Positions 42,156 to 52,031 are shown, counted from the first letter of the stretch. The stretch is 64,000 nucleotides of DNA from Streptomyces hundungensis (GCF_003627815.1 NZ_CP032698.1:3720001-3784000); one strand, 5' to 3'. Numbers and translations: made by a program. The notes: generated by a model not told the origin, from the sequence alone.

Positions 42156-42896
42156 TCAGGCGCCGAAGGCCTTCGACTTGCCCTTGACCGGCTTGGCACC
42201 GGCCAGCAGATGCGCCGGTACGAGATCGCGGGCGGGCTCGCTGTAGCCCACCGACACGATCCGGTCGCCCTGATAGGTGAAGCTGGTCAGCGAGGCCAGC
42301 GTGCACTGCCGCTTGCGCGGGTCGTGCCAGAGCCGCCGCTTCTCGACGAAGCTGCGCACGATCCAGATCGGCAGCTGGTGACTGACGCACACCGCCTCGT
42401 GGCCCCGGGCCGCGTCGCGCGCCGCGTCCAGGGCGCCCATCATCCGTACGACCTGCTCGACGTAGGGCTCGCCCCAGGACGGGCGGAACGGGTTCGTCAG
42501 GTGCTTCCAGTTGGCCGGCTTGCGCAGGGCGCCGTCGCCGACGCCGAACGTCTTGCCCTCGAAGACGTTGCCCGCCTCGATCAGGCGGGGATCGGTCGCC
42601 AGGTCCAGGCCGTGCGCCTTGGCGATCGGGGTCGCCGTCTCCTGGGCGCGCTCCAGGGGGGAGGCCACGACATGGGTGATGTCACGGCCCGCCAGGTGCT
42701 CGGCGACCCGGTCGGCCATCTGCCGGCCGAGCTCGGAGAGGTGGAAGCCCGAACGCCGCCCGTAGAGCACGCCGTCGGGGTTGTGCACCTCGCCGTGCCG
42801 CATCACGTGCACGACGGTGAGGTCGCCATCGCTCTTGCCGGACTGGCTCTTGCTGCTCTGGCTTTCGCTGCTCTGGCTCTTGCTGTTCTCGCTCAT
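42156..42896 (-). CDS. Histidine phosphatase family protein
   Basis: A 246-residue phosphoglycerate-mutase-like phosphatase with the catalytic RHGE at residues 33-36 and a later SHQLPIWIV that carries the second His. The first 24 residues are a Ser/Gln/Lys repeat ([16 protein letters not shown]), not part of the domain. The true substrate is unknown. ATG 42896 overlaps the hemL stop (ATGA), and GGAGG lies 7 bases upstream, so it is translationally coupled to hemL. The region downstream leads to the Tat-type lipoprotein gene in the same direction. Confidence 0.88.
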   Translation of the reverse strand: MSENSKSQSSESQSSKSQSGKSDGDLTVVHVMRHGEVHNPDGVLYGRRSGFHLSELGRQMADRVAEHLAGRDITHVVASPLERAQETATPIAKAHGLDLATDPRLIEAGNVFEGKTFGVGDGALRKPANWKHLTNPFRPSWGEPYVEQVVRMMGALDAARDAARGHEAVCVSHQLPIWIVRSFVEKRRLWHDPRKRQCTLASLTSFTYQGDRIVSVGYSEPARDLVPAHLLAGAKPVKGKSKAFGA

Positions 42897-44206
42897 GCGG
42901 TGGCCTCCGCTGCGGCGCGGGCGGCGGCGGGCAGCGCGGCCGCGATGCGCTCGATGGCGCGCTCGTCGTGGGCGGTCGACACGAACCAGGACTCGAACGC
43001 CGAGGGCGGCAGATAGACGCCCTGGGCCAGCATCGAGTGGAAGAACCCGTTGAAGCGGAAGGCTTCCTGCTTCTTCGCGTCCTCGTAGTCGCGGACCTCG
43101 TCGGGCGTGAAGAAGACGGAGAACATGTTGCTCGCCGTCTGGAGCCGGTGGGCCACGCCCTCCTTGCTGAGCGCCGCGGTGACCAGCCCCTGGATCTCCC
43201 GGGACACGGCGTCGACCTTCGCGTACGCCGCGTCGTCGAGCAGCCGGAGCTGGGCGAGACCGGCGGCGGTGGCGATCGGGTTCCCGGACAGGGTGCCCGC
43301 CTGGTAGACGGGGCCCGCCGGGGCGAGGTGGCCCATGACGTCGGCGCGGCCGCCGAACGCCGCGGCCGGGAAGCCGCCGCCCATGACCTTGCCGAACGTC
43401 ATGAGGTCCGGCACGACGCCGTCGACGCCGAACCAACCCGCCTTCGACGTACGGAACCCGGTCATCACCTCGTCGGAGATGTAGAGCGCGCCGTTCTTGG
43501 CGCAGGCCGCCTTGAGACCGGCGTTGAAGCCGTCGGCCGGCGGGACCACGCCCATGTTGCCGGGCGAGGCCTCGGTGATCACACAGGCGATCTCGCCCGG
43601 GTTGGCGTGGAACGCCGCGTGCACCGCGTCCAGATCGTTGTACGGCAGCACGATCGTGTCGCCGGCCTGGGCGCCGGTGACGCCGGGGGTGTCCGGCAGG
43701 CCGAAGGTGGCGACCCCGGAACCGGCGGCGGCGAGCAGCGCGTCCACATGGCCGTGGTAGCAGCCGGCGAACTTGATCACCTTGGCGCGACCCGTGAAGC
43801 CACGGGCCAGGCGGATCGCCGACATGGTCGCCTCGGTGCCGGAGGACACCAGGCGGACCTGCTCGACCGGTTCCACCCGGGCCACGATCTCCTCGGCGAG
43901 CGCGACCTCGCCCTCGCCGGGCGTGCCGAAGGAGGTGCCGCGGGCGACGGCCTCCTGCACGGCGGCGATGACCTCGGGGTGCGCGTGTCCGAGGATCATC
44001 GGGCCCCACGAGCAGACCAGGTCGACGTACTCGCGGCCGTCGGCGTCGGTCAGGTAGGGACCCGTACCGGACACCATGAACCGGGGCGTACCGCCCACGG
44101 CCCGGAAGGCACGGACGGGGGAGTTCACGCCGCCGGGCGTCACGGCGGACGCACGGTCGAAGAGGTTCTGCGAAACTGGGGCGTCGTATTCGTACGGATA
44201 GCTCAC
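42893..44206 (-). CDS. hemL: Glutamate-1-semialdehyde 2,1-aminomutase HemL
   Basis: A 437-residue PLP enzyme that converts glutamate-1-semialdehyde to 5-aminolevulinate, the C5 entry to haem and B12 synthesis. It has the N-terminal [12 protein letters not shown], the substrate and cofactor motif [23 protein letters not shown], and the PLP lysine in [11 protein letters not shown] near residue 272. The frame starts at GTG 44206 with a weak ribosome site. It is coupled by a 4-base overlap to the histidine phosphatase gene, and is near genes for cytochrome c assembly that need haem. Confidence 0.95.
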   Translation of the reverse strand: MSYPYEYDAPVSQNLFDRASAVTPGGVNSPVRAFRAVGGTPRFMVSGTGPYLTDADGREYVDLVCSWGPMILGHAHPEVIAAVQEAVARGTSFGTPGEGEVALAEEIVARVEPVEQVRLVSSGTEATMSAIRLARGFTGRAKVIKFAGCYHGHVDALLAAAGSGVATFGLPDTPGVTGAQAGDTIVLPYNDLDAVHAAFHANPGEIACVITEASPGNMGVVPPADGFNAGLKAACAKNGALYISDEVMTGFRTSKAGWFGVDGVVPDLMTFGKVMGGGFPAAAFGGRADVMGHLAPAGPVYQAGTLSGNPIATAAGLAQLRLLDDAAYAKVDAVSREIQGLVTAALSKEGVAHRLQTASNMFSVFFTPDEVRDYEDAKKQEAFRFNGFFHSMLAQGVYLPPSAFESWFVSTAHDERAIERIAAALPAAARAAAEATA

Positions 44207-44534
44207 ACCGCCATGGTGGCAGAGGCCCGGACGTTCTTGCGGACTGGTGTTTCACCGCACCCGCGTGGGGGAGGTCAATGACACGATGATCCGCAGATGA
44301 TCGAGTTGCATCGGCGGATGATCGGGTTGCGCGGTGGGGGTCGCGCCATCTACAAACAGTCGGGCTACAAGCAGTCGGGTGAAGGATATGCATCGCGGTG
44401 GCGGACTGGGCGAAGGGACCGATGACCGGGGTCCCGAGCGCGCCCACCGTCGGGGACGGCACCGGCGACGCGACGCGCAGGACCGGATCGATCGGGTCGG
44501 GGACGGCGTCGGGGCGGGGAACGGAAGTGGCCGT
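44207..44534. promoter_or_regulatory. Divergent promoter region with phased GATGATC repeats
   Basis: It lies between hemL and a divergent hypothetical gene. GATGATC occurs three times in direct orientation, at 44285, 44296 and 44317, with start-to-start spacings of 11 and 21 bp, about one and two helical turns. A second direct repeat, CTACAAACAGTCGGG and CTACAAGCAGTCGGG, lies at about 44350-44380. Both fit a regulator-binding region. Confidence 0.45.
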
Positions 44535-44978
44535 ATGGGCATGGGGGTGACCTACAAGTATTTCGGTGCCCCGGACGGCGCGACCGCCGCTCGGGTGCCG
44601 GTCACCATGCGCCCCGAGGAGCTCGGCGGCGACGAGCTGGGCATGGGCGGCATGTTCACCAAGATCAAGCCGGAGACGATGGCCGCGATGGTCCTCACCG
44701 GCATCCAGGGCATACCTCTGCACAAGGTCCCGCCCCTGGAACTGGTCGTCCTGCACCCCGACTACGCGGTGGTCAAGCTCCCCATGACGGTCGTCGACCC
44801 GCTGCGCGGCGTCGGGGAGGAATCGGTGGGTGCGGCCGCCTTCATCTGGTCCACGGTCCCGGACCGCGGCGGCCCGCGCGACGCGTTCAACGTCTACCAA
44901 CTCCTGCACGAATGGCAGGACTTCTCGCACCGCCTGCACGAGGCGGGCCACCAGCCGTACTGCTTGGTCTGGCCCTGA
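44535..44978 (+). CDS. Conserved hypothetical protein
   Basis: A 147-residue soluble protein beginning near MGMGVTYKYFGAPDGATAAR. It has a Met/Gly-rich patch (GGDELGMGGMFTKIKPETMA), then strands and helices (LELVVLHPDYAVVKLPMTVV), and ends in a helix with His/Trp residues. GGAAG lies 7 bases before ATG 44535; ATG 44541 is possible. A longer frame upstream is Arg-rich and lacks credible coding character. No family was recognised. It is divergent from hemL. Confidence 0.65.
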   Translation: MGMGVTYKYFGAPDGATAARVPVTMRPEELGGDELGMGGMFTKIKPETMAAMVLTGIQGIPLHKVPPLELVVLHPDYAVVKLPMTVVDPLRGVGEESVGAAAFIWSTVPDRGGPRDAFNVYQLLHEWQDFSHRLHEAGHQPYCLVWP

Positions 44979-45241
44979 GGCAGCGGCGGTACGGCCGGCG
45001 GCCGAGGTCTTGAGGCCGCGGCGGTACGGCCGGCGGTCCAGGTGTTAGGCCCGGCACACCGCCTAGCCGCCGGCATCTCCGCCGGCACCCCGTAGAGCCC
45101 GCGTGGAGCTCTCGTCGAGCCCGCTCGGCGGCCTACCCGGCGCGGCGACGACGCCTTCGAAAGGCGCGCCGCGACCGTCTTGGACCTTCATCCATTCGGA
45201 CCCGCAGGTGCGGCGTATGTTTCGACGGAACCTTTGTATGT

Positions 45242-45263
45242 GCGGCGTGATGCCGCCTATCTT
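45242..45263 (+). promoter_or_regulatory. Leaderless promoter and palindrome of the MerR/TOBE gene
   Basis: A -10 element TATCTT (45258-45263) lies 7 bases before the ATG at 45271, so the message is probably leaderless. GCGGCGTGATGCCGC (45242-45256) is a perfect inverted repeat with 5-bp arms directly upstream of the -10, in the spacer region where MerR-type proteins bind. Autoregulation is plausible. Confidence 0.5.
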
Positions 45264-45270
45264 GTCGCAC

Positions 45271-45666
45271 ATGCAGTCCTACACCATCGGTCAGGCAGCG
45301 CGTCTGCTCGGCGTCAGCCCGGACACTCTGCGGCGCTGGGCCGACGGCGGTCGTCTCACGACCCATCGTGACGAAGGCGGCCGCCGGCTCATCGACGGGC
45401 GGGATCTGGCCGCCTTCTCCATCGAGGTCGGCCAGTCCCCCAACGGCGAGGAGGAGGCTTCCTACACCTCCGCCCGCAACGCCTTCCCCGGCATCGTCAC
45501 CGCCGTCAAGCTCGGCGATGTCGCGGCCCAGGTCGAGATCCAGGCCGGACCGCACCGCCTGGTCTCCCTCCTGACCCGGGAGGCCGTCGAGGAGTTGGGC
45601 CTCGAGGTGGGCATGCAGGCCACCGCGCGGGTGAAGTCCACCAGCGTGCACGTCGACCGCACCTAG
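45271..45666 (+). CDS. Molybdate-responsive MerR/TOBE regulator
   Basis: A 131-residue protein. Residues 1-55 are a BldC/MerR-type helix-turn-helix (YTIGQAARLLGVSPDTLRRW), and residues 65-131 are a TOBE/Mop domain (SARNAFPGIVTAVKLGDVAA, VEELGLEVGMQATARVKSTS) that binds molybdate or tungstate. The pairing of DNA-binding and Mop domains fits a sensor for molybdate that controls uptake genes; modA follows 146 bp downstream in the same direction. It has no upstream ribosome site and is likely leaderless. Confidence 0.88.
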   Translation: MQSYTIGQAARLLGVSPDTLRRWADGGRLTTHRDEGGRRLIDGRDLAAFSIEVGQSPNGEEEASYTSARNAFPGIVTAVKLGDVAAQVEIQAGPHRLVSLLTREAVEELGLEVGMQATARVKSTSVHVDRT

Positions 45667-45812
45667 GTCGAGAACCGGCCTCTCACCAACGTCCCCGCGG
45701 CGTCGCCCCTCCCCGTTTCCTGCCAGGACGTCCGGCCATGGACCTCCGCGAAGGACTCGGTGGGCCCTCATCTCCCGGCGCGGCTCGACACGCATCCGAA
45801 GGAGCTCCACCC

Positions 45813-46637
45813 ATGTCCCTCACGACTCCCACCACCCGGCGTCGCCGCGCCGCCGCGGCCGTCGTCACTGCCGCCCTGCTCGTCCCGCTGGCCGCGGCCT
45901 GCGGCAACGACAAGGACAGCCAGGGCTCCAAGGCGTCCTCCCCGTCCGGCAGTTCCGGCACCGCCCCGAAGTCCGCACAGCTGACCGTCCTGGCCGCGTC
46001 CTCGCTCACCGATGTCTTCAAGGCGGCCGGTGCCGCCTACGAGAAGGAGAACCCGGGCACCCGTGTGACGTTCTCCTTCGCCGGGTCGCAGGAGCTCGCC
46101 GCCCAGGTGAAGCAGGGCGCACCCGCCGACGCCCTGGTCACCGCCGACACCAAGACCATGGACGGCCTGAAGGCCGATGTGAACGACTCGTCGATCATCG
46201 CCAGGAACCGTCTGGTCATCGCGGCCGGCAAGGGCAACCCGAAGAAGATCGAGGGCCTCAAGAGCCTGTCCGCCGACACCCTGAAGGTCGTCCTCGCGGC
46301 GCCCCAGGTGCCGGTGGGCCGCTACAGCAAGCAGGTCCTGGACGCCCAGAAGATCACGGTGAAGCCGGTCTCCCAGGAGCCGAACGTCCGGGCCGTCCTG
46401 TCCAAGGTCGAGCTCGGCGAGGCCGACGCGGGCATCATCTACAAGACGGATGCCGCCGCCGCCAAGGGCAAGGTCGACACGATCGACATCCCCGACGCGC
46501 AGAACGCCGTCGCCAAGTACCCTGCCGCCACCCTGAAGACCTCCAAGAACTCCGACGCCGCCGCGGCCTTCGTGAAGTGGCTGTCCTCCCCCGAGGCACA
46601 GAAGATCCTTACGGACGCGGGCTTCCAGCAGCCGTAA
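45813..46637 (+). CDS. modA: Molybdate-binding lipoprotein ModA
   Basis: A 274-residue substrate-binding lipoprotein with lipobox LAAAC (Cys30). A type II periplasmic-binding fold follows: LTVLAASSLTDVFKAAGAAY holds the Ser/Thr that contact molybdate, with a second contact in FAGSQELAAQVKQGAPAD. It delivers molybdate to the membrane channel encoded next. AAGGAG lies 10 bases before ATG 45813. The gene order is regulator, modA, modBC, all on one strand. Confidence 0.93.
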   Translation: MSLTTPTTRRRRAAAAVVTAALLVPLAAACGNDKDSQGSKASSPSGSSGTAPKSAQLTVLAASSLTDVFKAAGAAYEKENPGTRVTFSFAGSQELAAQVKQGAPADALVTADTKTMDGLKADVNDSSIIARNRLVIAAGKGNPKKIEGLKSLSADTLKVVLAAPQVPVGRYSKQVLDAQKITVKPVSQEPNVRAVLSKVELGEADAGIIYKTDAAAAKGKVDTIDIPDAQNAVAKYPAATLKTSKNSDAAAAFVKWLSSPEAQKILTDAGFQQP

Positions 46638-46741
46638 CCCGACGACCTCCTCCGCACCGACCGCATCAACTCCCCAGCTGGGCCTGCCCGTTCCCCACCC
46701 CGGGCGGGTCCGGCGCCCTCAGGACACCCGGGGGAACCCCC

Positions 46742-48789
46742 ATGCTCCGCAGCCGCTCCCACGCCCGTCGGCGCCCGCCCCTGGCGCTGGCTCTGCCCGC
46801 GTCGCTCGCCATCGCGTTCCTGCTGATGCCGTTGCTCGGCATCCTGGCCCGCACCTCCTGGGGCGAGCTCGGCACGCACCTGTCCGGCCCCGAGGTCACC
46901 GAGGCCCTGCGGCTCTCGCTGGTCGTCTCGTTCTGGGCACTCGGTCTCTCCCTTCTTCTCGGGGTGCCCCTGGCCTGGCTGCTCGCCCGGGTCGACTTCC
47001 CGGGCAAGGCCCTCGTGCGTTCGCTGGTGCTGCTGCCGATGGTGCTGCCGCCCACGGTGGGCGGTGTCGCCCTGCTGCTCGGCTTCGGACGGCGCGGGCT
47101 GCTCGGGCCGTGGCTGGAGCACACATTCGGGATCACCCTGCCCTTCCACACCTCGGGCGCCGTGGTGGCGGCCACCTTCGTCGCGATGCCGTTCCTGGTG
47201 ATCAGCCTGGAGGGAGCGCTCGGCGGGCTGCGGCCCCGCTACGAGGAGACCGCCGCCTCGCTCGGCGCCTCTCCCTCACGCGTCCTCTTCACCGTGACGC
47301 TGCCCATGGTCGCGCCCGGCCTGGCCGCGGGGCGGCCCTCACCTGGGCCCGCGCGCTCGGCGAGTTCGGCGCCACCATCACCTTCGCCGGCAACCTGCCC
47401 GGCACCACCCAGACCCTGCCGCTCCAGGTCTACCTCCTCCTCCAGGACTCCCCGGGCGCCGCGACCTCCGTGTCCCTGCTGCTGCTCGCCATCGCCATGG
47501 CGGTCCTGGTGGCGCTGCGCGGCCGCTGGACCGGTTCCGCGTCGGTACGGAGCGGGGCGCCCACCACCGCGCCCGAAGCCGCACTCGCGGACCCCTCGCC
47601 CCTGGATCCCGATCCGACGCGCGCCGCCCCGCACACCTACGACCCCCGCCACGACCCCCGCACGGGAGCCGCCCCCAAGGGCGAGCCGCGGGACTCCGCG
47701 CGGCCGGACGCACCATGGCCCGACCAGGAGCCCAACACGGCCGAATCCGGGCCGAGTTGGTCACTGCACGCCGAGGTGTCCGGGTTCAACGAGGTGACCC
47801 TGGACGCCGAGCCCGGCACCACGATCGCGGTGGTCGGCGAGAACGGCGCGGGCAAGACCACTCTGCTGCGGGCCCTGCTCGGCCTCACCCCCCGCGCCCA
47901 TGCCGAGCTGCGCCTGGGCGACCTCGACGTCACCTCGCTCGCGCCGCACAAGCGGGGGGTCGCGTGGGTCCCGCAGGACGGCGCGCTGTTCCCGCATCTG
48001 AGCGCGCTCGCCAACACGGCGTACGGGCTGCGCGCCCAGGGTGTTGCCCGTGGCGAGGCGCGTGTCGAGGCCGGGCGGTGGCTGGACCGTCTCGGCGTCG
48101 GCCACCTCGCCCACCGCAAGCCCGCCCAGCTCTCCGGCGGCCAGGCTCAACGAGTCGCCCTGGCGCGGGCGTTGGCGGCCCGACCCCGGCTGTTGCTGCT
48201 TGACGAGCCCCTCGCCGCCCTCGACCAGACGACCCGGGCCCGTGTCCGCCACACCCTGCGCACCCACCTGGCCGGGTTCGCCGGAGTCTGTCTGATCGTG
48301 ACCCACGATCCGGTCGAGGCGGTCTCGCTGGCCGACCGGGTCCTCGTCCTCGAAGCCGGGCGCACCCTCCAGGACGCGCCGCCGGCCGAGGTCACCCGCC
48401 ATCCGCGCTCCCCCTGGGTGGCCCGGATGCTGGGCCGCAACGCGTGGGCCGGGGAGGCGAGGGACGACGGGCTCGCGCTGGCCGGCGGCGGGCGGATCGT
48501 CGCGGCCGAGCGACTGCGCGAGGGCAGCCGGGCACTGGCGATCATCGCGCCGGAGTCGGTGTCCGTGCACCGCAGGCGACCCGACGGCAGCCCCCGTAAC
48601 GTCTGGCCCGGCACCGTGCGCGAGATCACGGCGAGCGGAAGCAGACTGCGGGTGCTCATCGGGTCGGCCGAGACGCCCGACCTGATCGCGGAGATCACCC
48701 CGGACGCGGCCGCCGAGCTGGGCCTGGCGGAGGGCGCGGCGGTGTGGTCGAGCGTGAAGGCGACCGAGGTGACGCTCGTATCCCTGTGA
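46742..48789 (+). pseudogene. modBC: Fused molybdate permease-ATPase modBC, frameshifted
   Basis: The permease part starts at ATG 46742 (GGGGGAA upstream). It has five or six membrane segments and the coupling loop EETAASLGASPSRVLFTVTL, then loses frame at about 47328-47334 (GCGGGGCGG). The missing end (TWARALGEFGATITFAGNLP) continues in the next frame, so one base appears deleted. That frame runs on through a linker of about 90 residues into a ModC ATPase: Walker A GENGAGKTT, signature LSGGQAQR, Walker B LLLLDEPLAALD, and a C-terminal TOBE domain. The natural product would be one chain of about 680 residues. If real, the lesion would disable this transporter. Confidence 0.8.
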
Positions 48790-48925
48790 GCGGGCTCGCT
48801 GTGGGGCGGGCTCGCTGTGAGCGGACTCGCTATGGGGAGGGCTCGCTATGAGCGGACTCGCTGGGGGGCGGCTCATTGTGCGCCTGCTCCTCGTGCGTCG
48901 GCTCGCTGTGGGGCGGCGCCCCTAG
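48783..48925. repeat. Degenerate tandem repeat
   Basis: Units of about 17-18 bp of the form GGCTCGCTGTGGGGC or GGACTCGCTATGAGC are repeated about seven times between the modBC stop and the ArsR gene. It does not look coding and has no hairpin strong enough to call a terminator. Confidence 0.7.
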
Positions 48926-48979
48926 ACTGGCTGCCCGGGCGGCAGACAGGGCCACGACACCGAGGAGGCGGAGGCGACG

Positions 48980-49333
48980 GTGACCACGACGAGCAGCACC
49001 GACCCGTCGGCCGAGGTGCTCGGCGAGGCAGCGGGCGTCTTCGGACTCCTTGCCTCGCCCGCGCGGCTGCACATCATGTGGACGTTGAGCCACGGCGAGT
49101 CCGATGTGTCGGGGCTTGCCGAGAGGGTCGGCGGTGCGCTGCCGGCCGTCAGTCAGCACCTGGCGAAGCTGAAACTCGCGGGGCTCGTCCGGTCCCGGCG
49201 GGAGGGACGGCGGGTCGTCTATCTCGTCGACGACCCCGATGTGGCTCAGATGGTGCGCTGGCTGGTGGCCCGGCTCGGCGGGGGCGTGAAACTGCCGGGA
49301 CCGTCGGGACTCGTTCGTGACCTGGGCGCCTGA
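48980..49333 (+). CDS. ArsR-family regulator without metal-site cysteines
   Basis: A 117-residue winged-helix protein of the ArsR/SmtB family (RLHIMWTLSHGESDVSGLAE, ALPAVSQHLAKLKLAGLVRS, RREGRRVVYLV). It has no cysteine and lacks the His/Asp pattern of the alpha-5 zinc site, so if it senses metal it does so differently. GTG 48980 has GGAGGCG upstream. Its last 17 bases overlap the P-type ATPase gene, so the two are coupled and the ATPase is the likely target. Confidence 0.88.
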   Translation: MTTTSSTDPSAEVLGEAAGVFGLLASPARLHIMWTLSHGESDVSGLAERVGGALPAVSQHLAKLKLAGLVRSRREGRRVVYLVDDPDVAQMVRWLVARLGGGVKLPGPSGLVRDLGA

Positions 49334-52004
49334 GCGGATTTCGTCTCTACAGTTGTCAAGGAGCACTCCGCTACAGCTGCTTCGTTCACTCGGCTCCGGA
49401 CCCCGGGGGCTTGTCGAGTCGGACGCCGAGACACGACTCGTGCGATATGGGGAAAACGTCCTTCCCGCGCGTCGAGTTCCCTCCCTGCCGATTGTTTTCC
49501 TGCGCAGTCTGCGCGACCCGTTCACCGCCGTGCTCGCCGCGCTCGCGCTGGTCTCCACACTGGTCGCGGCCTGGGCGACGGCCTCGGTCATCGCGGTGCT
49601 GGTGGTGGTGAGCTGTGCGCTGCGGGCGGCCGGTGAGCACCGCGCCGACCGGTCGGCGGCAGGGCTGCGGGAGTTGGTGGCGAGCACCGCCACGGTGCTG
49701 CGCAGGGCCACCGCCGAGGCCGCGCCGGCGTCACGCGAGATCCCGGTGGGAGAGGTGGTGCCCGGCGATGTGGTGCGGCTCGCGCCCGGCGACCTCGTAC
49801 CGGCGGACCTGCGGCTGCTGCGCGCCACCGGCCTGACGATGCATCAGGCGGCGCTGACCGGGGAGTCGGCGCCGGTCGCCAAGTATCCGGTGGACGAGCC
49901 TTCGGCCCGGTCGGCGCCTCCGGTGGCGCGCGCTTCCCCCGCCGAAGCGCGGGCGTACGACCGCGGCGCACAGGAGTGCCCGGTGGAGTCGGCGTACGCC
50001 CTAGACGACCAGGACCTCGACCGACCCGAGGGCTGTGACCAGGACTTCGACCGGCCCGAGGTCTGTTTCCAGGGCAGCAGCGTCGCCTCCGGCAGCGGTA
50101 CCGGTGTGGTGATCGCGACCGGTGCGGACACCCGGTTCGCGCGGGCCGACCGGCTGCCGGAGCACGACCGGCGCACGACCGCCTTCGACCGGTCCGTGCA
50201 CGGCGTCTCCTGGATCCTGATCCGCTTCATGCTGCTCACCCCGCCGCTGGTCCTGATGGCCAACGCGGCGTTGCGCGGCCGCGGTCTGGAGACGCTGCCG
50301 TTCGCGGTGGCCGTCGCGGTCGGCCTGACCCCCGAGATGCTGCCGGTCATCGTGACGACCACCCTCGCGCGGGGCGCTTCCGCCCTCGCACGCGAGCGCC
50401 GGGTGATCGTCAAGAGGCTGCCCGCACTGCACGACCTGGGCGCCGTCGACGTCGTCTGTCTGGACAAGACCGGGACGCTCACCCAGGACCGGCCGGTCCT
50501 GGACCGCGCGCTCGACGCGTCCGGCACACCCGACGACTCCGTGCTGCACTGGGCCGCCGTCAACAGCCTGTGGACGGTACGGCTCGCCGAACTGCCCAGC
50601 GCGGACGCCCTGGACGAGGCCCTGCTCGACGCCGCCGAGGAACGGTTCGCCGAGGGCCTCGACGCGCTGGAGTACGACGCCGTCGCCGCGCTCCCCTTCG
50701 ATCCCGTGCGGCGCCTCTCCACGGCCGTCCTCGCCACCCCGCACCGCCTCGGCCACCACACCCTGGTGGTCAAGGGCGCCGTCGAGGACGTACTGGAACG
50801 GTGTCTGCTCACCGACGACGAACGGGCCCGCACCACCGAGCTCGCCGACCGTCTCGCCGCGGACGGGCTGCGCGTCCTCGCGGTGGCCCTCGCCGAACGG
50901 CCCGCCACCGGGCGCCCGTTCACCGCCCAGGACGAGCGCGGGCTCACCCTCAAGGGGCTGGTCGCGCTGCGTGACGCGACGGCGGACACGGCGGCGGCCG
51001 CGCTCGCCGCGCTGGCCGACCGGGGCATCGAGGTGAAGGTGCTGACCGGCGACCACCCCGGCACGGCCGCCCGCGCCTGCCGCGACCTCGGCCTGGCGCC
51101 CGGACACGTCGTCACCGCCGCCTCCTTCGACGCCCTCGACGACACCGAACTGGCCGAACTCGCCGACAGTAGTACTGTCTTCGCCCGCTGCTCCCCCGCC
51201 CACAAGGCCCGGCTCGTGCGCGTCCTGCGCGAGCGCGGACACGTCACCGGCTTCGTCGGGGACGGCGTCAACGACCTGCCCGCGCTGCGCGCGTCGGACG
51301 TGGCCATCTGCCCGCCGGAGGCCGTCGACGTGGCTCGAGAGACCGCCGATGTCGTGCTCGCCGCGCGGGATCTGACCTCGCTCGACCACGCCGTCGTGGC
51401 GGGACGCGCGAGCGCGGCCGGTATCGCGGGCTATCTACGGATCACTCTGTCCTCAAACCTCGGCAACGTCATCGCGATGCTGACCGCGGGACTGCTTCTG
51501 CCGTTCCTGCCGATGCTGCCCTCCCAGGTCCTGGTCCAGAACCTGTGCTTCGACGCCGCCCAGTTGGCGTTCGCGTACGAGCGCCCACGGGCCGCGGCGC
51601 TGCGCCTCCCGCTCGCGCTGCGCCCGCGCGAGGTGCTCGCCTCCGTCACCGGGTTCGGCGTGCTCAACGCCGCCGCCGACCTCGCGACCTTCGCGGTACT
51701 GGTCTGGGCGGTGAGCGACACCCGGGCCCAACCGGCGTTCCACGCGGGCTGGTTCACCGAGAACCTGCTGACCCAGGCCCTGGTGATGGTCCTGCTGCGC
51801 ACCGGGCGCGGCGGCGGCATTCCCACCACCGCCGGCGTGCTCGCGCTGACCGGCCTGCTGCTCCCGCTCACCCCCCTCGGCCCCCTCATCGGCATGGCCG
51901 CACTGCCCCTGGCGTACTACCCGCTGCTCGCCCTCGTGCTCGCCCTGTACGCGGCAGCGCTGCGCCGGGGCGCCCGACTCGCGCGCCGAACGGGCACTCC
52001 GTAG
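49317..52004 (+). CDS. P-type ATPase, Mg2+/cation-transporting MgtA-like
   Basis: An 895-residue P-type ATPase with the phosphorylation motif CLDKTGTLT near residue 381, the A-domain TGES near 181, the hinge GDGVNDLPALRASDV near 645, and about ten membrane helices. The sequence is closest to the MgtA/MgtB group of cation pumps by motif (VGLTPEMLPVIVTTTLARGA). An insertion of about 60 residues with near-repeats (DQDLDRPEG, DQDFDRPEV) separates TGES from the rest of the A domain. GTG 49317 overlaps the ArsR gene; the true start is uncertain. The transported ion cannot be told from sequence alone. Confidence 0.88.
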   Translation: MTWAPERISSLQLSRSTPLQLLRSLGSGPRGLVESDAETRLVRYGENVLPARRVPSLPIVFLRSLRDPFTAVLAALALVSTLVAAWATASVIAVLVVVSCALRAAGEHRADRSAAGLRELVASTATVLRRATAEAAPASREIPVGEVVPGDVVRLAPGDLVPADLRLLRATGLTMHQAALTGESAPVAKYPVDEPSARSAPPVARASPAEARAYDRGAQECPVESAYALDDQDLDRPEGCDQDFDRPEVCFQGSSVASGSGTGVVIATGADTRFARADRLPEHDRRTTAFDRSVHGVSWILIRFMLLTPPLVLMANAALRGRGLETLPFAVAVAVGLTPEMLPVIVTTTLARGASALARERRVIVKRLPALHDLGAVDVVCLDKTGTLTQDRPVLDRALDASGTPDDSVLHWAAVNSLWTVRLAELPSADALDEALLDAAEERFAEGLDALEYDAVAALPFDPVRRLSTAVLATPHRLGHHTLVVKGAVEDVLERCLLTDDERARTTELADRLAADGLRVLAVALAERPATGRPFTAQDERGLTLKGLVALRDATADTAAAALAALADRGIEVKVLTGDHPGTAARACRDLGLAPGHVVTAASFDALDDTELAELADSSTVFARCSPAHKARLVRVLRERGHVTGFVGDGVNDLPALRASDVAICPPEAVDVARETADVVLAARDLTSLDHAVVAGRASAAGIAGYLRITLSSNLGNVIAMLTAGLLLPFLPMLPSQVLVQNLCFDAAQLAFAYERPRAAALRLPLALRPREVLASVTGFGVLNAAADLATFAVLVWAVSDTRAQPAFHAGWFTENLLTQALVMVLLRTGRGGGIPTTAGVLALTGLLLPLTPLGPLIGMAALPLAYYPLLALVLALYAAALRRGARLARRTGTP

Positions 52005-52031
52005 GAGGCGCTCGCTCCCTAGGATCGGCCC

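Noticed and set aside
42897..44951. Upstream extension of the histidine phosphatase frame through hemL
   Set aside because: The phosphatase domain begins shortly after ATG 42896, which has its own ribosome site. The upstream part lies over hemL in another frame and is not protein-like.
45103..45270. Extended N-terminus of the MerR/TOBE regulator
   Set aside because: The upstream frame has no ribosome site and crosses the likely promoter; the HTH begins directly after ATG 45271.
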